A DNA stretch of 38,903 bases, taken from NCBI GenBank assembly GCA_017450435.1, contig JAFSTO010000041.1, positions 1 to 38,903 of the forward strand, given 5' to 3'. Position numbers and translations under genes: made by a program. The notes below the pieces were generated by a model, which was not told the DNA's origin, did not search any database, and was given only the letters and a program-made list of their open reading frames with translations. Positions within the stretch are counted from its first letter, which is position 1. The number at the start of each line of letters is the position of its first letter. This DNA comes from Paludibacteraceae bacterium (lineage in GTDB: Bacteria; Bacteroidota; Bacteroidia; Bacteroidales; Paludibacteraceae). Below are positions 1 to 7,082 of this stretch, in pieces.

Positions 1-361
1 GTACAACGGCACAGCATACATAGCCCAGCGTGCAGCAGAAGCCACTTTTACACCGGAAGGGCAAAAAGGTATAGCGGACAATCTGAACTATTACAGAGAG
101 ACAGCAGTCGTTATCATGGATGGTCTGAAACATATGGGGTACGAAGTGTACGGAGGAACGAACGCACCGTATATATTCTGCGTAGCTCCGCATGGATGGG
201 ACTCATGGACATTCTTCGACCACCTGTTGCAGCAATGTCAAGTGGTCTGCACTCCCGGTGTCGGTTTCGGCAGATGCGGCGAGGGATTTGTGCGGTTCTC
301 TGCTTTCTCGAAACGGGAAGACTGTATCGCCGCTCTTGTCAGAATGAAGGAAAAGATATAA
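1..361 (+). CDS. dapL: LL-diaminopimelate aminotransferase, C-terminal part (partial)
   Basis: This is the 3' end of a gene cut by the window edge; the first whole codon begins at base 2 and about 119 residues are visible. The product would be a PLP-dependent aminotransferase of the DapL type, which makes LL-diaminopimelate from tetrahydrodipicolinate for lysine and peptidoglycan synthesis in the cytoplasm. Visible family signatures are YNGTAYIAQRAAEA near the start, a GGTNAPYIF stretch, and TPGVGFGRCGEGFVRFSAF, which matches the C-terminal substrate/PLP-phosphate region of DapL. The PLP lysine lies outside the window. It is followed after 64 bp by glmS on the same strand, so both may feed cell-wall precursor synthesis. 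Confidence 0.88.
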   Translation, partial: YNGTAYIAQRAAEATFTPEGQKGIADNLNYYRETAVVIMDGLKHMGYEVYGGTNAPYIFCVAPHGWDSWTFFDHLLQQCQVVCTPGVGFGRCGEGFVRFSAFSKREDCIAALVRMKEKI

Positions 362-425
362 GAAATAATTGACAAATTGTGACGCACCGGAGGTGCTCAA
401 TGGTGAAATAAAATCAAACAGTTTT

Positions 426-2288
426 ATGTGTGGAATAGTTGGATATATCGGCAAGCGCAGGGCGTACCCGATTTTGATTAAAGGCTTACATCGTCTTGAG
501 TACCGAGGTTATGATAGTGCCGGTGTGGCACTTATCAACGGCCAGGGGCAACTGAATATTTATAAAGCTAAAGGTAAGGTGGCCGAGTTGGAGGCTTATG
601 CTGCAGACAAGGATACAGACGGCACTATCGGCATAGCCCACACCCGTTGGGCAACGCACGGTGAGCCGAACACAATCAATGCTCATCCGCATTACTCAGA
701 GAGCGAGCGCCTGGCAATCATTCATAATGGCATCATTGAGAATTATGCTGTTTTGAAACAGGGACTGCAGGCGGAAGGCTATACTTTTAAGTCAGATACG
801 GATACTGAGGTTTTGGTGCAGTTGATTGAATATACTCAGGTCAACCATCAGGTGGATATCAAGACAGCAGTACAACTGGCGTTGCAGCAGGTAGTAGGTG
901 CTTATGCGATAGCTGTGCTTGACAAATACCATCCTGATATACTTATTGCTGCAAGGAAGGGCAGTCCGCTGGTGGTGGGCATTGGTAAAGGAGAGTTTTT
1001 TCTTGCATCTGACGCTACGCCGATTGTGGAATACACTGACCAAGTCGTCTATGTTGAAGACGAGGAGATTGTCAAATTAAGCTCAGCGGAACAAGGAGCA
1101 GAAGAGAATAATATTGAGATTACCACCATCAATAATGTGCAGAAGACGCCGGAGATTAAGCGCTTGGAGCTGTCGCTGAGTCAGTTGGAGAAAGGTGGTT
1201 ATCCGCATTTCATGCTCAAGGAGATTTTTGAGCAACCTCGTACCTTGACGGACTCGATGCGCGGACGTGTCAATGTGCGACAGGATAACATTGCCATGTC
1301 GGGATTTATTGACAATAAAGAGCGCTTCCTCAATGCCAAACGCATCATTATTACTGCATGTGGCACGAGTTGGCACGCAGGATTGATTGCTATGTACGCT
1401 ATTGAGGAGTTTGCTCAGATACCGGTAGAAGTGGAGTACTCCTCAGAGTTCCGCTACCGCAAGCCTGTCATCAATAAGGACGACGTGGTGATTGCTATAT
1501 CGCAGTCAGGTGAGACAGCGGATACGCTGGCGGCTATCCAACTGGCGAAATCTAAGGGGGCGTTTATCTTCTCTATTTGCAATGTGGTAGGAGCTTCTAT
1601 CCCGCGTGTGAGTGATAGCGGGTGTTACACCCATGTAGGACCGGAGATAGGTGTGGCTAGCACCAAGGCTTTCACCGCGCAAGTGACTGCGCTTACAATG
1701 CTGGCGCTTTGTATCGGACGGGAGAAAGGTACAATGAGCGAGGAGCAATATCTGCGCGTAGTGCGTGAACTCGGACAAATTCCTATGAAGATTGAGCGCG
1801 TGTTGGAGCAGGATAAGGAAATCGGTCAATTTGCCAAGATATTTACGTATGCACAAAACTTTATTTACCTCGGCCGCGGGTATAATTATCCTGTAGCAAT
1901 GGAGGGGGCGCTTAAACTTAAGGAGATAAGCTATATTCATGCCGAGGGTTATCCGGCTGCGGAGATGAAACATGGTCCGATTGCGCTTATCTCGCAGGAG
2001 ATGCCGGTCGTGGTCGTGGCACCGCATTGCAGCACGTATGAGAAAGTGGTTTCTAATATTCAAGAAATAAAGGCTCGCAAGGGTAGAGTTATTGCTGTGG
2101 TAAGTGAGGGTGATGAACTCGTGAGTCGTATTGCTGATTACATCATTGAGGTTCCTTCGACAGAGGAATGCCTTACACCGCTCCTGACGGTCATTCCACT
2201 ACAACTACTGGCGTATCACATCGCTGTGGAAAAAGGATGTGACGTGGACCAGCCGCGCAACCTTGCTAAGTCTGTCACGGTGGAGTAA
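426..2288 (+). CDS. glmS: Glutamine--fructose-6-phosphate aminotransferase (isomerizing)
   Basis: GlmS converts fructose-6-phosphate and glutamine to glucosamine-6-phosphate, the first step to UDP-GlcNAc for peptidoglycan and LPS. The ATG at 426 is chosen because it gives the obligatory MCGIVGYIG N terminus, in which Cys2 becomes the N-terminal nucleophile; an open extension from 369 would bury that cysteine. The 620-residue length is normal. Domain order is a class II glutamine amidotransferase with THTRWATHG-like and HNGIIENY motifs (about residue 100), then two SIS sugar-isomerase domains with CGTSWHAG (about 310) and SQSGETADT (about 360). The C terminus DQPRNLAKSVTVE is canonical. It lies 64 bp after the aminotransferase gene. 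Confidence 0.97.
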   Translation: MCGIVGYIGKRRAYPILIKGLHRLEYRGYDSAGVALINGQGQLNIYKAKGKVAELEAYAADKDTDGTIGIAHTRWATHGEPNTINAHPHYSESERLAIIHNGIIENYAVLKQGLQAEGYTFKSDTDTEVLVQLIEYTQVNHQVDIKTAVQLALQQVVGAYAIAVLDKYHPDILIAARKGSPLVVGIGKGEFFLASDATPIVEYTDQVVYVEDEEIVKLSSAEQGAEENNIEITTINNVQKTPEIKRLELSLSQLEKGGYPHFMLKEIFEQPRTLTDSMRGRVNVRQDNIAMSGFIDNKERFLNAKRIIITACGTSWHAGLIAMYAIEEFAQIPVEVEYSSEFRYRKPVINKDDVVIAISQSGETADTLAAIQLAKSKGAFIFSICNVVGASIPRVSDSGCYTHVGPEIGVASTKAFTAQVTALTMLALCIGREKGTMSEEQYLRVVRELGQIPMKIERVLEQDKEIGQFAKIFTYAQNFIYLGRGYNYPVAMEGALKLKEISYIHAEGYPAAEMKHGPIALISQEMPVVVVAPHCSTYEKVVSNIQEIKARKGRVIAVVSEGDELVSRIADYIIEVPSTEECLTPLLTVIPLQLLAYHIAVEKGCDVDQPRNLAKSVTVE

Positions 2289-2316
2289 ACACTCTTTAAT
2301 TTTGTGATATTTACGT

Positions 2317-2358
2317 TCTGCATATTTTTGCAAATGTCAGATTGTTTTTTTCTTTTTT
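2317..2358 (+). terminator. Possible glmS terminator
   Basis: A short imperfect hairpin (TCTGCAT pairing with ATG-T-CAGA, one bulged T) starts 29 bp after the glmS stop and is followed at once by a T-rich run. The stem is weak, so termination is likely but not certain. The T-run touches the -33 element of the rpsO promoter. Confidence 0.4.
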
Positions 2359-2359
2359 C

Positions 2360-2390
2360 TTGTGTATGTCAAAAAAAAGCAGTACCTTTG
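2360..2390 (+). promoter_or_regulatory. rpsO promoter (Bacteroidota type)
   Basis: TTG at 2360-2362, a 20-nt spacer, and TACCTTTG at 2383-2390 match the Bacteroidota primary sigma pattern TTG-N19-21-TAnnTTTG. Transcription would begin a few bases after 2390, leaving a leader of about 130 nt before rpsO. Confidence 0.75.
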
Positions 2391-2391
2391 C

Positions 2392-2527
2392 AGTCGCTTT
2401 GCGACTTATGTAGGTCGTCAAGCCACGTTTACCGTTATGGTTGCGTGTTGGAATTAAATGCAGCGTTGTGCTGACGCGAGGTTGTGCAATGCTGTAATCG
2501 TTTAACAACTTTAATTTAAATTACTCT
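2392..2527 (+). promoter_or_regulatory. Structured rpsO leader, possible S15 autoregulatory element
   Basis: The untranslated leader is long for a small ribosomal protein gene. It contains a perfect hairpin AGTCGC-TTT-GCGACT (2392-2406). It also contains a 10-bp stem with two G-U pairs, TGCAGCGTTG (2459-2468) with CAATGCTGTA (2487-2496), enclosing an 18-nt loop. S15 represses its own mRNA through leader structures in several phyla, but this fold does not match one I can name. The regulatory role is inferred from position and structure. Confidence 0.35.
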
Positions 2528-2797
2528 ATGTATTTGGATTCCGCCAAGAAAGCTGAGATTTTTGCTCAGTACGGCAAGGATGCTAAGAACACCGGTTCTG
2601 CTGAGAGCCAAATCGCTCTTTTCACTTATCGTATCAAACATTTGACCGAGCACATGAAGACTAACCACAAGGACGTAGGTACGGCTCGTGCCTTGTCTGC
2701 TCTCGTTGGTAAGCGTCGCTCAATGCTTGACTATCTGAAGTCACGCGACATCGAGCGCTATCGTGCTATCATCAAGGAGCTTGGTATCCGTAAGTAA
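2528..2797 (+). CDS. rpsO: 30S ribosomal protein S15
   Basis: An 89-residue protein of standard S15 length. It binds the central-domain three-way junction of 16S rRNA and is an early assembly protein of the small subunit. The recognisable core is GSAESQIALFTYRIKHLTEH followed by MKTNHKDVGTARALSALVGKRR and MLDYLKSRDIERY; the conserved His/Asp and the basic GKRRSML rRNA-binding segment are intact. It forms a single-gene unit with its own upstream promoter and a strong downstream terminator. Translation starts at ATG 2528 after an AT-rich stretch with no strong Shine-Dalgarno, which is usual in Bacteroidota. Confidence 0.97.
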   Translation: MYLDSAKKAEIFAQYGKDAKNTGSAESQIALFTYRIKHLTEHMKTNHKDVGTARALSALVGKRRSMLDYLKSRDIERYRAIIKELGIRK

Positions 2798-2826
2798 TGC
2801 ATTCGGTACTATTAGCTGCAAAACGC

Positions 2827-2869
2827 ACACTGCAACTTGGGTATATGCCTCGGTTGCAGTGTTTTTTTT
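2827..2869 (+). terminator. rpsO intrinsic terminator
   Basis: A perfect 10-bp stem, ACACTGCAAC (2827-2836) with GTTGCAGTGT (2853-2862), with a 16-nt loop is followed by eight T residues. It sits 29 bp after the rpsO stop and is a clear Rho-independent terminator. Confidence 0.9.
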
Positions 2870-3014
2870 GTTTTCTTCTTTTCTCTTTTGGAAATATTTT
2901 ATAACTTTGTGGGATGAAATTGCTCACATCTATGTGTATAGATAGTAATTGAAACTTACAGAATATGCGGCGCTATCCTTCTCGTTGTTGCCAAAGTAAC
3001 TATATAATGTTTTT

Positions 3015-4211
3015 ATGTCAGGTAGAGTAAGAATATTCCTTATATCCATCCAGCTACTTGCTGTCGCCTTCAAGATATACTCGCAGGCTTGGACGGCAGA
3101 TGAGCTATATGCAGCTAATACTGCAGCTTCGTGTCCGTTTCTTAGTCAGGTTGAGAAGGATGTGGTGCTTTATAACAACCTTGCTCGGATGTATCCGCGC
3201 AAGTTCATTGTTGTTGAACTGCAGGGCATGACCGAGACGTCGTATTTGCGTTCTTTGAAGCAAGATTTAAACCGCTTGCAGCCTCTTCCTGCTTTGTTGA
3301 TAAATAGGGAAGAGACCGACCTCGCGCGCTGTTGGGCGGAGCAGAGTGGCAGGATAGGGGTAACAGGACACAATAGAACCGGATGTGATGATTTCTTTTT
3401 GGGAGGATATGGCGGGGAAAACTGTAGTTATGGTACCCGCAACGGGCGGGATATAATTATTCAACTACTTATAGATGAGAATATAAGTAACTTGGGCCAC
3501 CGTAAAAACTGCTTGAGTCCGCAGTTCGTATCCGTAGGAGTGGCAACTGCCGCTCATAAGGTTTATGGCTTTTGCTGCGTGATGGATTTTACGAGTTTGG
3601 ATGGAGTTGCTTACCATCCAACGGCCAGACAGACAAGTTCAACTAACGAATCTGGCTCGAAAGAAATTCCGTCAAATAGTATTACCGGCAGTTCTGAGCA
3701 AGCATCCGGCACTTGGCTTAAACGGTATTGCGATTATTCCGGAGCGAAATCTCTGAGTTACTTCAGCGCGGGTTATACGTATTCGTTCGTAGATAATAGG
3801 CATCTGGTATGCGCATCGTTGCTTGATTTTAGAATAAAGATGTTCGGCTTGTCGCCTTTATGTGCAGAGTTCTCTGTTAGTCCTGTTGATGTCAGGGTGG
3901 CTTATAAGCCGACGATCAGGTTGTGTGTTCCGGTGTATAAATGTCTGGCACTCAATCCATATATCGGTGTTGCCGTTGATATGTCGTATCTTGGTTCGCT
4001 GGTGAATAAGAACTATGATTTCAATAAGGATAGAGATTTTTATGTCAGTGCTATAGGTGGTGTCGGGCTATATGTCACAGCTGCCAAACATGTGCCGCTG
4101 GAGGTTAGGGTGGAGTACCGTCATCCAGTTGTTACGCCAAGTTCCGGCGCATTTAATTCGCAGGGCATATATCTTGCCGCACAGATTTATTTCGGTAGCG
4201 TTTTTGATTAG
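3015..4211 (+). CDS. Secreted CAP/SCP-domain protein with C-terminal beta-rich region
   Basis: A 398-residue protein with an N-terminal signal peptide (hydrophobic residues 7-20, likely cleaved near SQ-AW at 24). Residues about 45-200 look like a CAP (SCP/PR-1) domain: a helix with YNNLARMYPRKF, then GVTGHNRTGC, GENCSYG and NLGHRKNCL, which supply the His/Glu/His residues typical of the CAP cavity. CAP proteins are extracellular with varied or unknown activity. Residues about 245-398 consist of alternating strands (VDVRVAYKPTIRL, GGVGLYVTAA, VRVEYRHPV, AAQIYFG) and resemble a small outer-membrane barrel, suggesting a barrel-anchored CAP protein. The role is unknown. It stands alone, with terminators on both sides. 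Confidence 0.75.
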   Translation: MSGRVRIFLISIQLLAVAFKIYSQAWTADELYAANTAASCPFLSQVEKDVVLYNNLARMYPRKFIVVELQGMTETSYLRSLKQDLNRLQPLPALLINREETDLARCWAEQSGRIGVTGHNRTGCDDFFLGGYGGENCSYGTRNGRDIIIQLLIDENISNLGHRKNCLSPQFVSVGVATAAHKVYGFCCVMDFTSLDGVAYHPTARQTSSTNESGSKEIPSNSITGSSEQASGTWLKRYCDYSGAKSLSYFSAGYTYSFVDNRHLVCASLLDFRIKMFGLSPLCAEFSVSPVDVRVAYKPTIRLCVPVYKCLALNPYIGVAVDMSYLGSLVNKNYDFNKDRDFYVSAIGGVGLYVTAAKHVPLEVRVEYRHPVVTPSSGAFNSQGIYLAAQIYFGSVFD

Positions 4212-4235
4212 TATAACCAATTGTTCAATTAGATA

Positions 4236-4281
4236 CTGTCACCGCAGAGTTATAAGTACTGCGGTGATAGACATTTTTTTT
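4236..4281 (+). terminator. Terminator after the CAP-domain gene
   Basis: A 12-bp stem with one G-U pair, CTGTCACCGCAG (4236-4247) with CTGCGGTGATAG (4259-4270), is followed by ACA and eight T residues. The T-run lies only on the + strand side, so it serves the upstream + strand gene. The remaining bases to 4457 show no convincing gene. Confidence 0.88.
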
Positions 4282-4457
4282 GAGACGGTTTGATGAAGCA
4301 GGTCTAAATAATGGTCCGGAGTGATTACTTTCGTTTCCTTGTTTTTTTATGCTTTAGGGAATGATTTGGGAATGTTGTATGCTGTTCATCTTCGTACTTC
4401 CTGTTTTGTCAGGTGTGATGGACCAAATGTTTGTGAACAACTCTTGTTTCTGCTCAG

Positions 4458-4997
4458 TCAATGTTGCGTTATTGCTTTGATAGCGTTGTTGAGGCGCTCA
4501 GTACCTTGACCGCAGATGATGAAAAATGGACGGCGAGTCAGGGCTATCTCTTTGCGGTAGAGTTCAAACAGTTCTTGTCGCCGTCTCTCGTCTCCGTTCT
4601 CACGTACTATGTCGGCCTGCCATGGCAGGTCGGGCGCGAGAAGCAAGTAGCAGTCCATCATACAATCTTCCGGTATGGGAGAGTTGAGCCAGTCGGGGCG
4701 GCGACCATACACCTCGTCAAGCCATACTTTAGTGACAATAAGTTCGGTGTCGTAGAAGACAGGAGTATGATGTGAGGAGAGACTGCCTTTTTGTGCTTCC
4801 TGTCTATTCTGCTCTGCAATCATACATACGTCCTCATAGGTGTATGGACGCTGCAGGCGCTCCACGTAATCGCGGGCAAACTCTTTCACCACACTTCCGC
4901 TGAAGTGTTCTGCTAATTGAAACGCAAGAACGCTTTTGCCCACTGACTCGGGGCCGACAATGCCGATTTTGTTATATGGAGCTGTTTCTTGTGCCAT
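4458..4997 (-). CDS. NadR-like ATP-binding protein (probable ribosylnicotinamide kinase domain)
   Basis: A 179-residue P-loop protein resembling the C-terminal kinase domain of NadR (AAA_28 family), which phosphorylates nicotinamide riboside in NAD salvage. The Walker A motif GPESVGKS is at residues 15-22. KEFARDYVER, VFYDTELIVTKVW and the C-terminal FFIICGQGTERLNNAI follow the NadR-kinase pattern. The DNA-binding and adenylyltransferase parts of full NadR are absent, so it is a stand-alone kinase. It is monocistronic, transcribed leftward from one half of the symmetric divergent promoter at 5024-5057. The substrate assignment rests on family resemblance only; other AAA_28 proteins have unknown substrates. 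Confidence 0.72.
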   Translation of the reverse strand: MAQETAPYNKIGIVGPESVGKSVLAFQLAEHFSGSVVKEFARDYVERLQRPYTYEDVCMIAEQNRQEAQKGSLSSHHTPVFYDTELIVTKVWLDEVYGRRPDWLNSPIPEDCMMDCYLLLAPDLPWQADIVRENGDERRRQELFELYRKEIALTRRPFFIICGQGTERLNNAIKAITQH

Positions 4998-5023
4998 TTC
5001 GTTGCCGATTTTAGAGTTTTCCC

Positions 5024-5057
5024 TTGCAAAGTTACGAAAATTTACTTAACTTTGCAA
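5024..5057. promoter_or_regulatory. Symmetric divergent promoter (two overlapping promoters in an inverted repeat)
   Basis: An 11-bp perfect inverted repeat, TTGCAAAGTTA (5024-5034) and TAACTTTGCAA (5047-5057), has a 12-bp spacer. On the + strand it reads TTG-N20-TAACTTTG (5024-5054), and on the - strand also TTG-N20-TAACTTTG (5057-5027). Each arm is therefore the -7 box of one promoter and the -33 element of the other. The leftward promoter starts about 23 nt before the NadR-like gene; the rightward one serves the S26/PqqD cassette. Confidence 0.8.
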
Positions 5058-5225
5058 ATTATTTTTATTAAGCATTATTAAGACAGGTAGATAGTCTTTT
5101 CATGACATTGTGTCTATGGTGTTTTGAGAGACTGTAAAAAATACCGTCTCTACACTTTGGCAAAACAAGGTCTGGATACGTGGGTGGTACGTTGTTCGTG
5201 TGCGGCTATACAGATAAAATTCATT

Positions 5226-5660
5226 TTGTGCATTGATAATGACATATTGTTTCCCGAGGTGGCGTCGCTGCTGTCCGCCGGTCAGAAAGTGACATTGACT
5301 CCAACCGGCAATAGCATGGAGCCTTTCATCCATGGCGGGGCAGATAGTGTGACGCTTGCTGCGGCGGATAAGTTGCAAGTGGGAGATATACTTCTTGTCA
5401 GGCTTCAATCAGGACAGTATGTTCTTCATCGTCTCATACGATTCAGCGGAGACCAACTGACACTTCGGGGTGATGGCAATATTGTTGGTGAAGAGTACTG
5501 CCGCACTGCTGATGTTATTGGACGTGTGGTGGAAATCCGCTCAGCAAAAGGCAGGCGTAAGCCGCTAACAAGAGCACGTTTGTGGCAATGGCTCTACCCT
5601 ATGAGAAGATGGCTGCTGAAAGCAAATAGAAAAATTAGGAGAATATTAAATAAGCAATAA
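5226..5660 (+). CDS. S24/S26-family peptidase (signal-peptidase-like, Ser/His type)
   Basis: A soluble 144-residue peptidase-like protein. GNSMEPFI carries the expected catalytic Ser (residue 30), GDILLVR is the second box, YVLHRLIRF carries a His (68) where bacterial signal peptidase I has Lys, and LRGDGN (Asp83) is the third box. This Ser/His arrangement is that of SipW/Sec11-like S26B enzymes. No membrane segment is seen; the C terminus is very basic (KANRKIRRILNK). The frame is open to a TTG at 5124, but the rightward transcript starts near 5061 and related proteins as I recall them begin 8-12 residues before FPEV, so TTG 5226 is preferred; the start is unresolved. It sits 19 bp before the PqqD-like gene and is probably co-transcribed with it. 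Confidence 0.72.
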   Translation: MCIDNDILFPEVASLLSAGQKVTLTPTGNSMEPFIHGGADSVTLAAADKLQVGDILLVRLQSGQYVLHRLIRFSGDQLTLRGDGNIVGEEYCRTADVIGRVVEIRSAKGRRKPLTRARLWQWLYPMRRWLLKANRKIRRILNKQ

Positions 5661-5679
5661 CCATATAATAAAACACGCA

Positions 5680-5946
5680 ATGAGACTCCGTTCTGGTTTT
5701 ACCCTTCGTCCTCTCGGCTCTGATTTTATTCTGCTTGCAGAGGGAGCTGAAGTCGTCAATTTCAATAAAATGCTCACCCTCAATGAGACAGCTGCCTACC
5801 TGTGGAAGCTGCTTGAAGGTAAAGATTTCTCTGCCGAGCAGATGGCAGACTTTCTTTGTGCAGAGTATGATGTTGCACGTGAGCAGGCTCTTGCCGATTC
5901 TAAAACGCTGATTGCTAAATGGCAGGAAGCGGGTATAATAGAATAA
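5680..5946 (+). CDS. PqqD-family peptide chaperone-like protein
   Basis: An 88-residue protein of the PqqD family, the RiPP recognition element fold that binds leader peptides and hands them to modifying enzymes. The typical pattern is visible: a beta-rich N-terminal half (GFTLRPLGSDFILLAEG, then VVNFNKMLTLNETAAYLWKLLEG) followed by a helical half with EQMADFLCAEYDV and a C-terminal helix ending WQEAGIIE. The phrase LNETAAYLWKLLEG is the strongest family signature. It lies between an S26-type peptidase and an NTP_transf_5 protein with gaps of 19 and 22 bp, so the three are likely one operon. No precursor peptide gene is recognised beside it. PqqD itself is ruled out because no other pqq gene is present. 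Confidence 0.82.
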   Translation: MRLRSGFTLRPLGSDFILLAEGAEVVNFNKMLTLNETAAYLWKLLEGKDFSAEQMADFLCAEYDVAREQALADSKTLIAKWQEAGIIE

Positions 5947-5968
5947 GGGCAAACATTATTTGCAGGCT

Positions 5969-7063
5969 ATGGATGCAACAGAGGCATATTTTTCGCTTAT
6001 TCGTCGAACGCTATTCGGTTCTGACGAGCCGTTGTCGGAAGTGGTGCCTAAGCAGGTGATGACCATTGCTGTTCGTCAGTCAACGGTTGCTCTCCATGCT
6101 CAGGCGCTATTGGCTTTACCGTCTGACGTTACTGCCGGTATGACCGGTCAGCTGAAGCAGTGGCTGCAGGCGCAGGTAGTGCATAATATTCAGGCGCAGC
6201 AAACCCGAGGTAACTGGATGGCGGAGATAATCGCCTTACTAAGGGAAAACGATATTCCCGTAGTGCTGATGAAAGGCTATGGATTGGCATGTCTGTACGG
6301 CAATCCTGACCTGCGGGAACAAGGCGATGTGGACCTCTATATAGGAAAAGAGCACTACCATGAGGGTTGCGAACTGCTACGTCGTCAGTGGCCTGATTGC
6401 TATTGGCAGTCAGATGAAGAGGGCGGTAAACATTTTATTTTCATTCCTAAGGAAGACATGTCGCGTATAGTGGAGTTGCACCACCAGACGGCGGAGTTCA
6501 GTAACCGTTCTGACCTTCGCTATTGGTCTGAGTTGGAAAGAGAAGGAATGACTAACGGTCTCGGTTCAGTGCAGTGGAAAGACTGCCATATATCAACGCC
6601 TGAGGCTGCTTTCAATGCTTTGTATGTTTTTGTGCATCTCTGGCACCATTTCCTTCATGGCGGTTGTAGCTGGCGCCAACTCACGGACTGGGCACTATCG
6701 CTTCGCACGGCAGGTGATGCTATTGATGAACAACTGCTGGAGCAACATCTCGTTTCTCTTCACCTGAAGGCTCCGTGGCAGGCGTTGGGACTGCTGGTGT
6801 GCCGAAGGTTGCATCTACCTGCAGATATGATGCCGCTTTATACTGAGCGTTATACGCGACTTGCCGACCGGCTTGACCAACTGATTCTCCGTGATGGTCA
6901 CGGAGGTCGTAAGCCGCATTACTTTCAACGTATGCCGCGCCCGCATAACAGACCTATGCAGGTGATACGTGTAATAGGTAGACTGACGGAAGACTGCTGT
7001 TTCCTACTGCCGCTATTTCCGTCTATCGCTTTGCGAGAACTGAACGGGAAACTATTCGGATAG
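5969..7063 (+). CDS. Nucleotidyltransferase-family protein (NTP_transf_5-like)
   Basis: A 364-residue protein of the uncharacterised nucleotidyltransferase-fold family found beside PqqD-like genes in RiPP-type loci. The core is VVLMKGYGLACLYGNPDLR (Lys102) followed by QGDVDLYI, where Asp120 and Asp122 form the metal-binding GDxD pattern. A later IVELHHQTAEF and a helical region with HLWHHFLHGGCSWRQLTDWAL also fit the family. ATG 5969 is preferred to the TTG at 5960. It is the third gene of the S26-PqqD-NTP cassette. The substrate, whether peptide, nucleotide or sugar, is unknown. It converges with the small secreted protein gene at 7083. Confidence 0.75.
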   Translation: MDATEAYFSLIRRTLFGSDEPLSEVVPKQVMTIAVRQSTVALHAQALLALPSDVTAGMTGQLKQWLQAQVVHNIQAQQTRGNWMAEIIALLRENDIPVVLMKGYGLACLYGNPDLREQGDVDLYIGKEHYHEGCELLRRQWPDCYWQSDEEGGKHFIFIPKEDMSRIVELHHQTAEFSNRSDLRYWSELEREGMTNGLGSVQWKDCHISTPEAAFNALYVFVHLWHHFLHGGCSWRQLTDWALSLRTAGDAIDEQLLEQHLVSLHLKAPWQALGLLVCRRLHLPADMMPLYTERYTRLADRLDQLILRDGHGGRKPHYFQRMPRPHNRPMQVIRVIGRLTEDCCFLLPLFPSIALRELNGKLFG

Positions 7064-7082
7064 CGGCACTACTTGTGTTTTG

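Noticed and set aside
362-425. Possible glmS ribozyme or hairpin (GCACC-GGA-GGTGC at 384-396) ahead of glmS
   Set aside because: The gap is only 64 bp, far shorter than the glmS ribozyme, and the 5-bp hairpin lacks any ribozyme core.
2870-3014. Promoter for the CAP-domain gene at TAACTTTG 2902-2909
   Set aside because: The -7 box is good but no TTG lies at the required distance (the nearest is 11 bp away), so it is not listed as a feature.
4321-4509. Small hydrophobic reading frame on the + strand
   Set aside because: It overlaps the 3' end of the NadR-like gene, has a GTG start with no promoter, and shows no family features; it is most likely chance.
6887-6905. Perfect hairpin CTCCGTGA-TGG-TCACGGAG inside the NTP_transf_5-like gene
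   Set aside because: It lies within coding sequence (LRDGHGG), has no T-run and no evident regulatory position.
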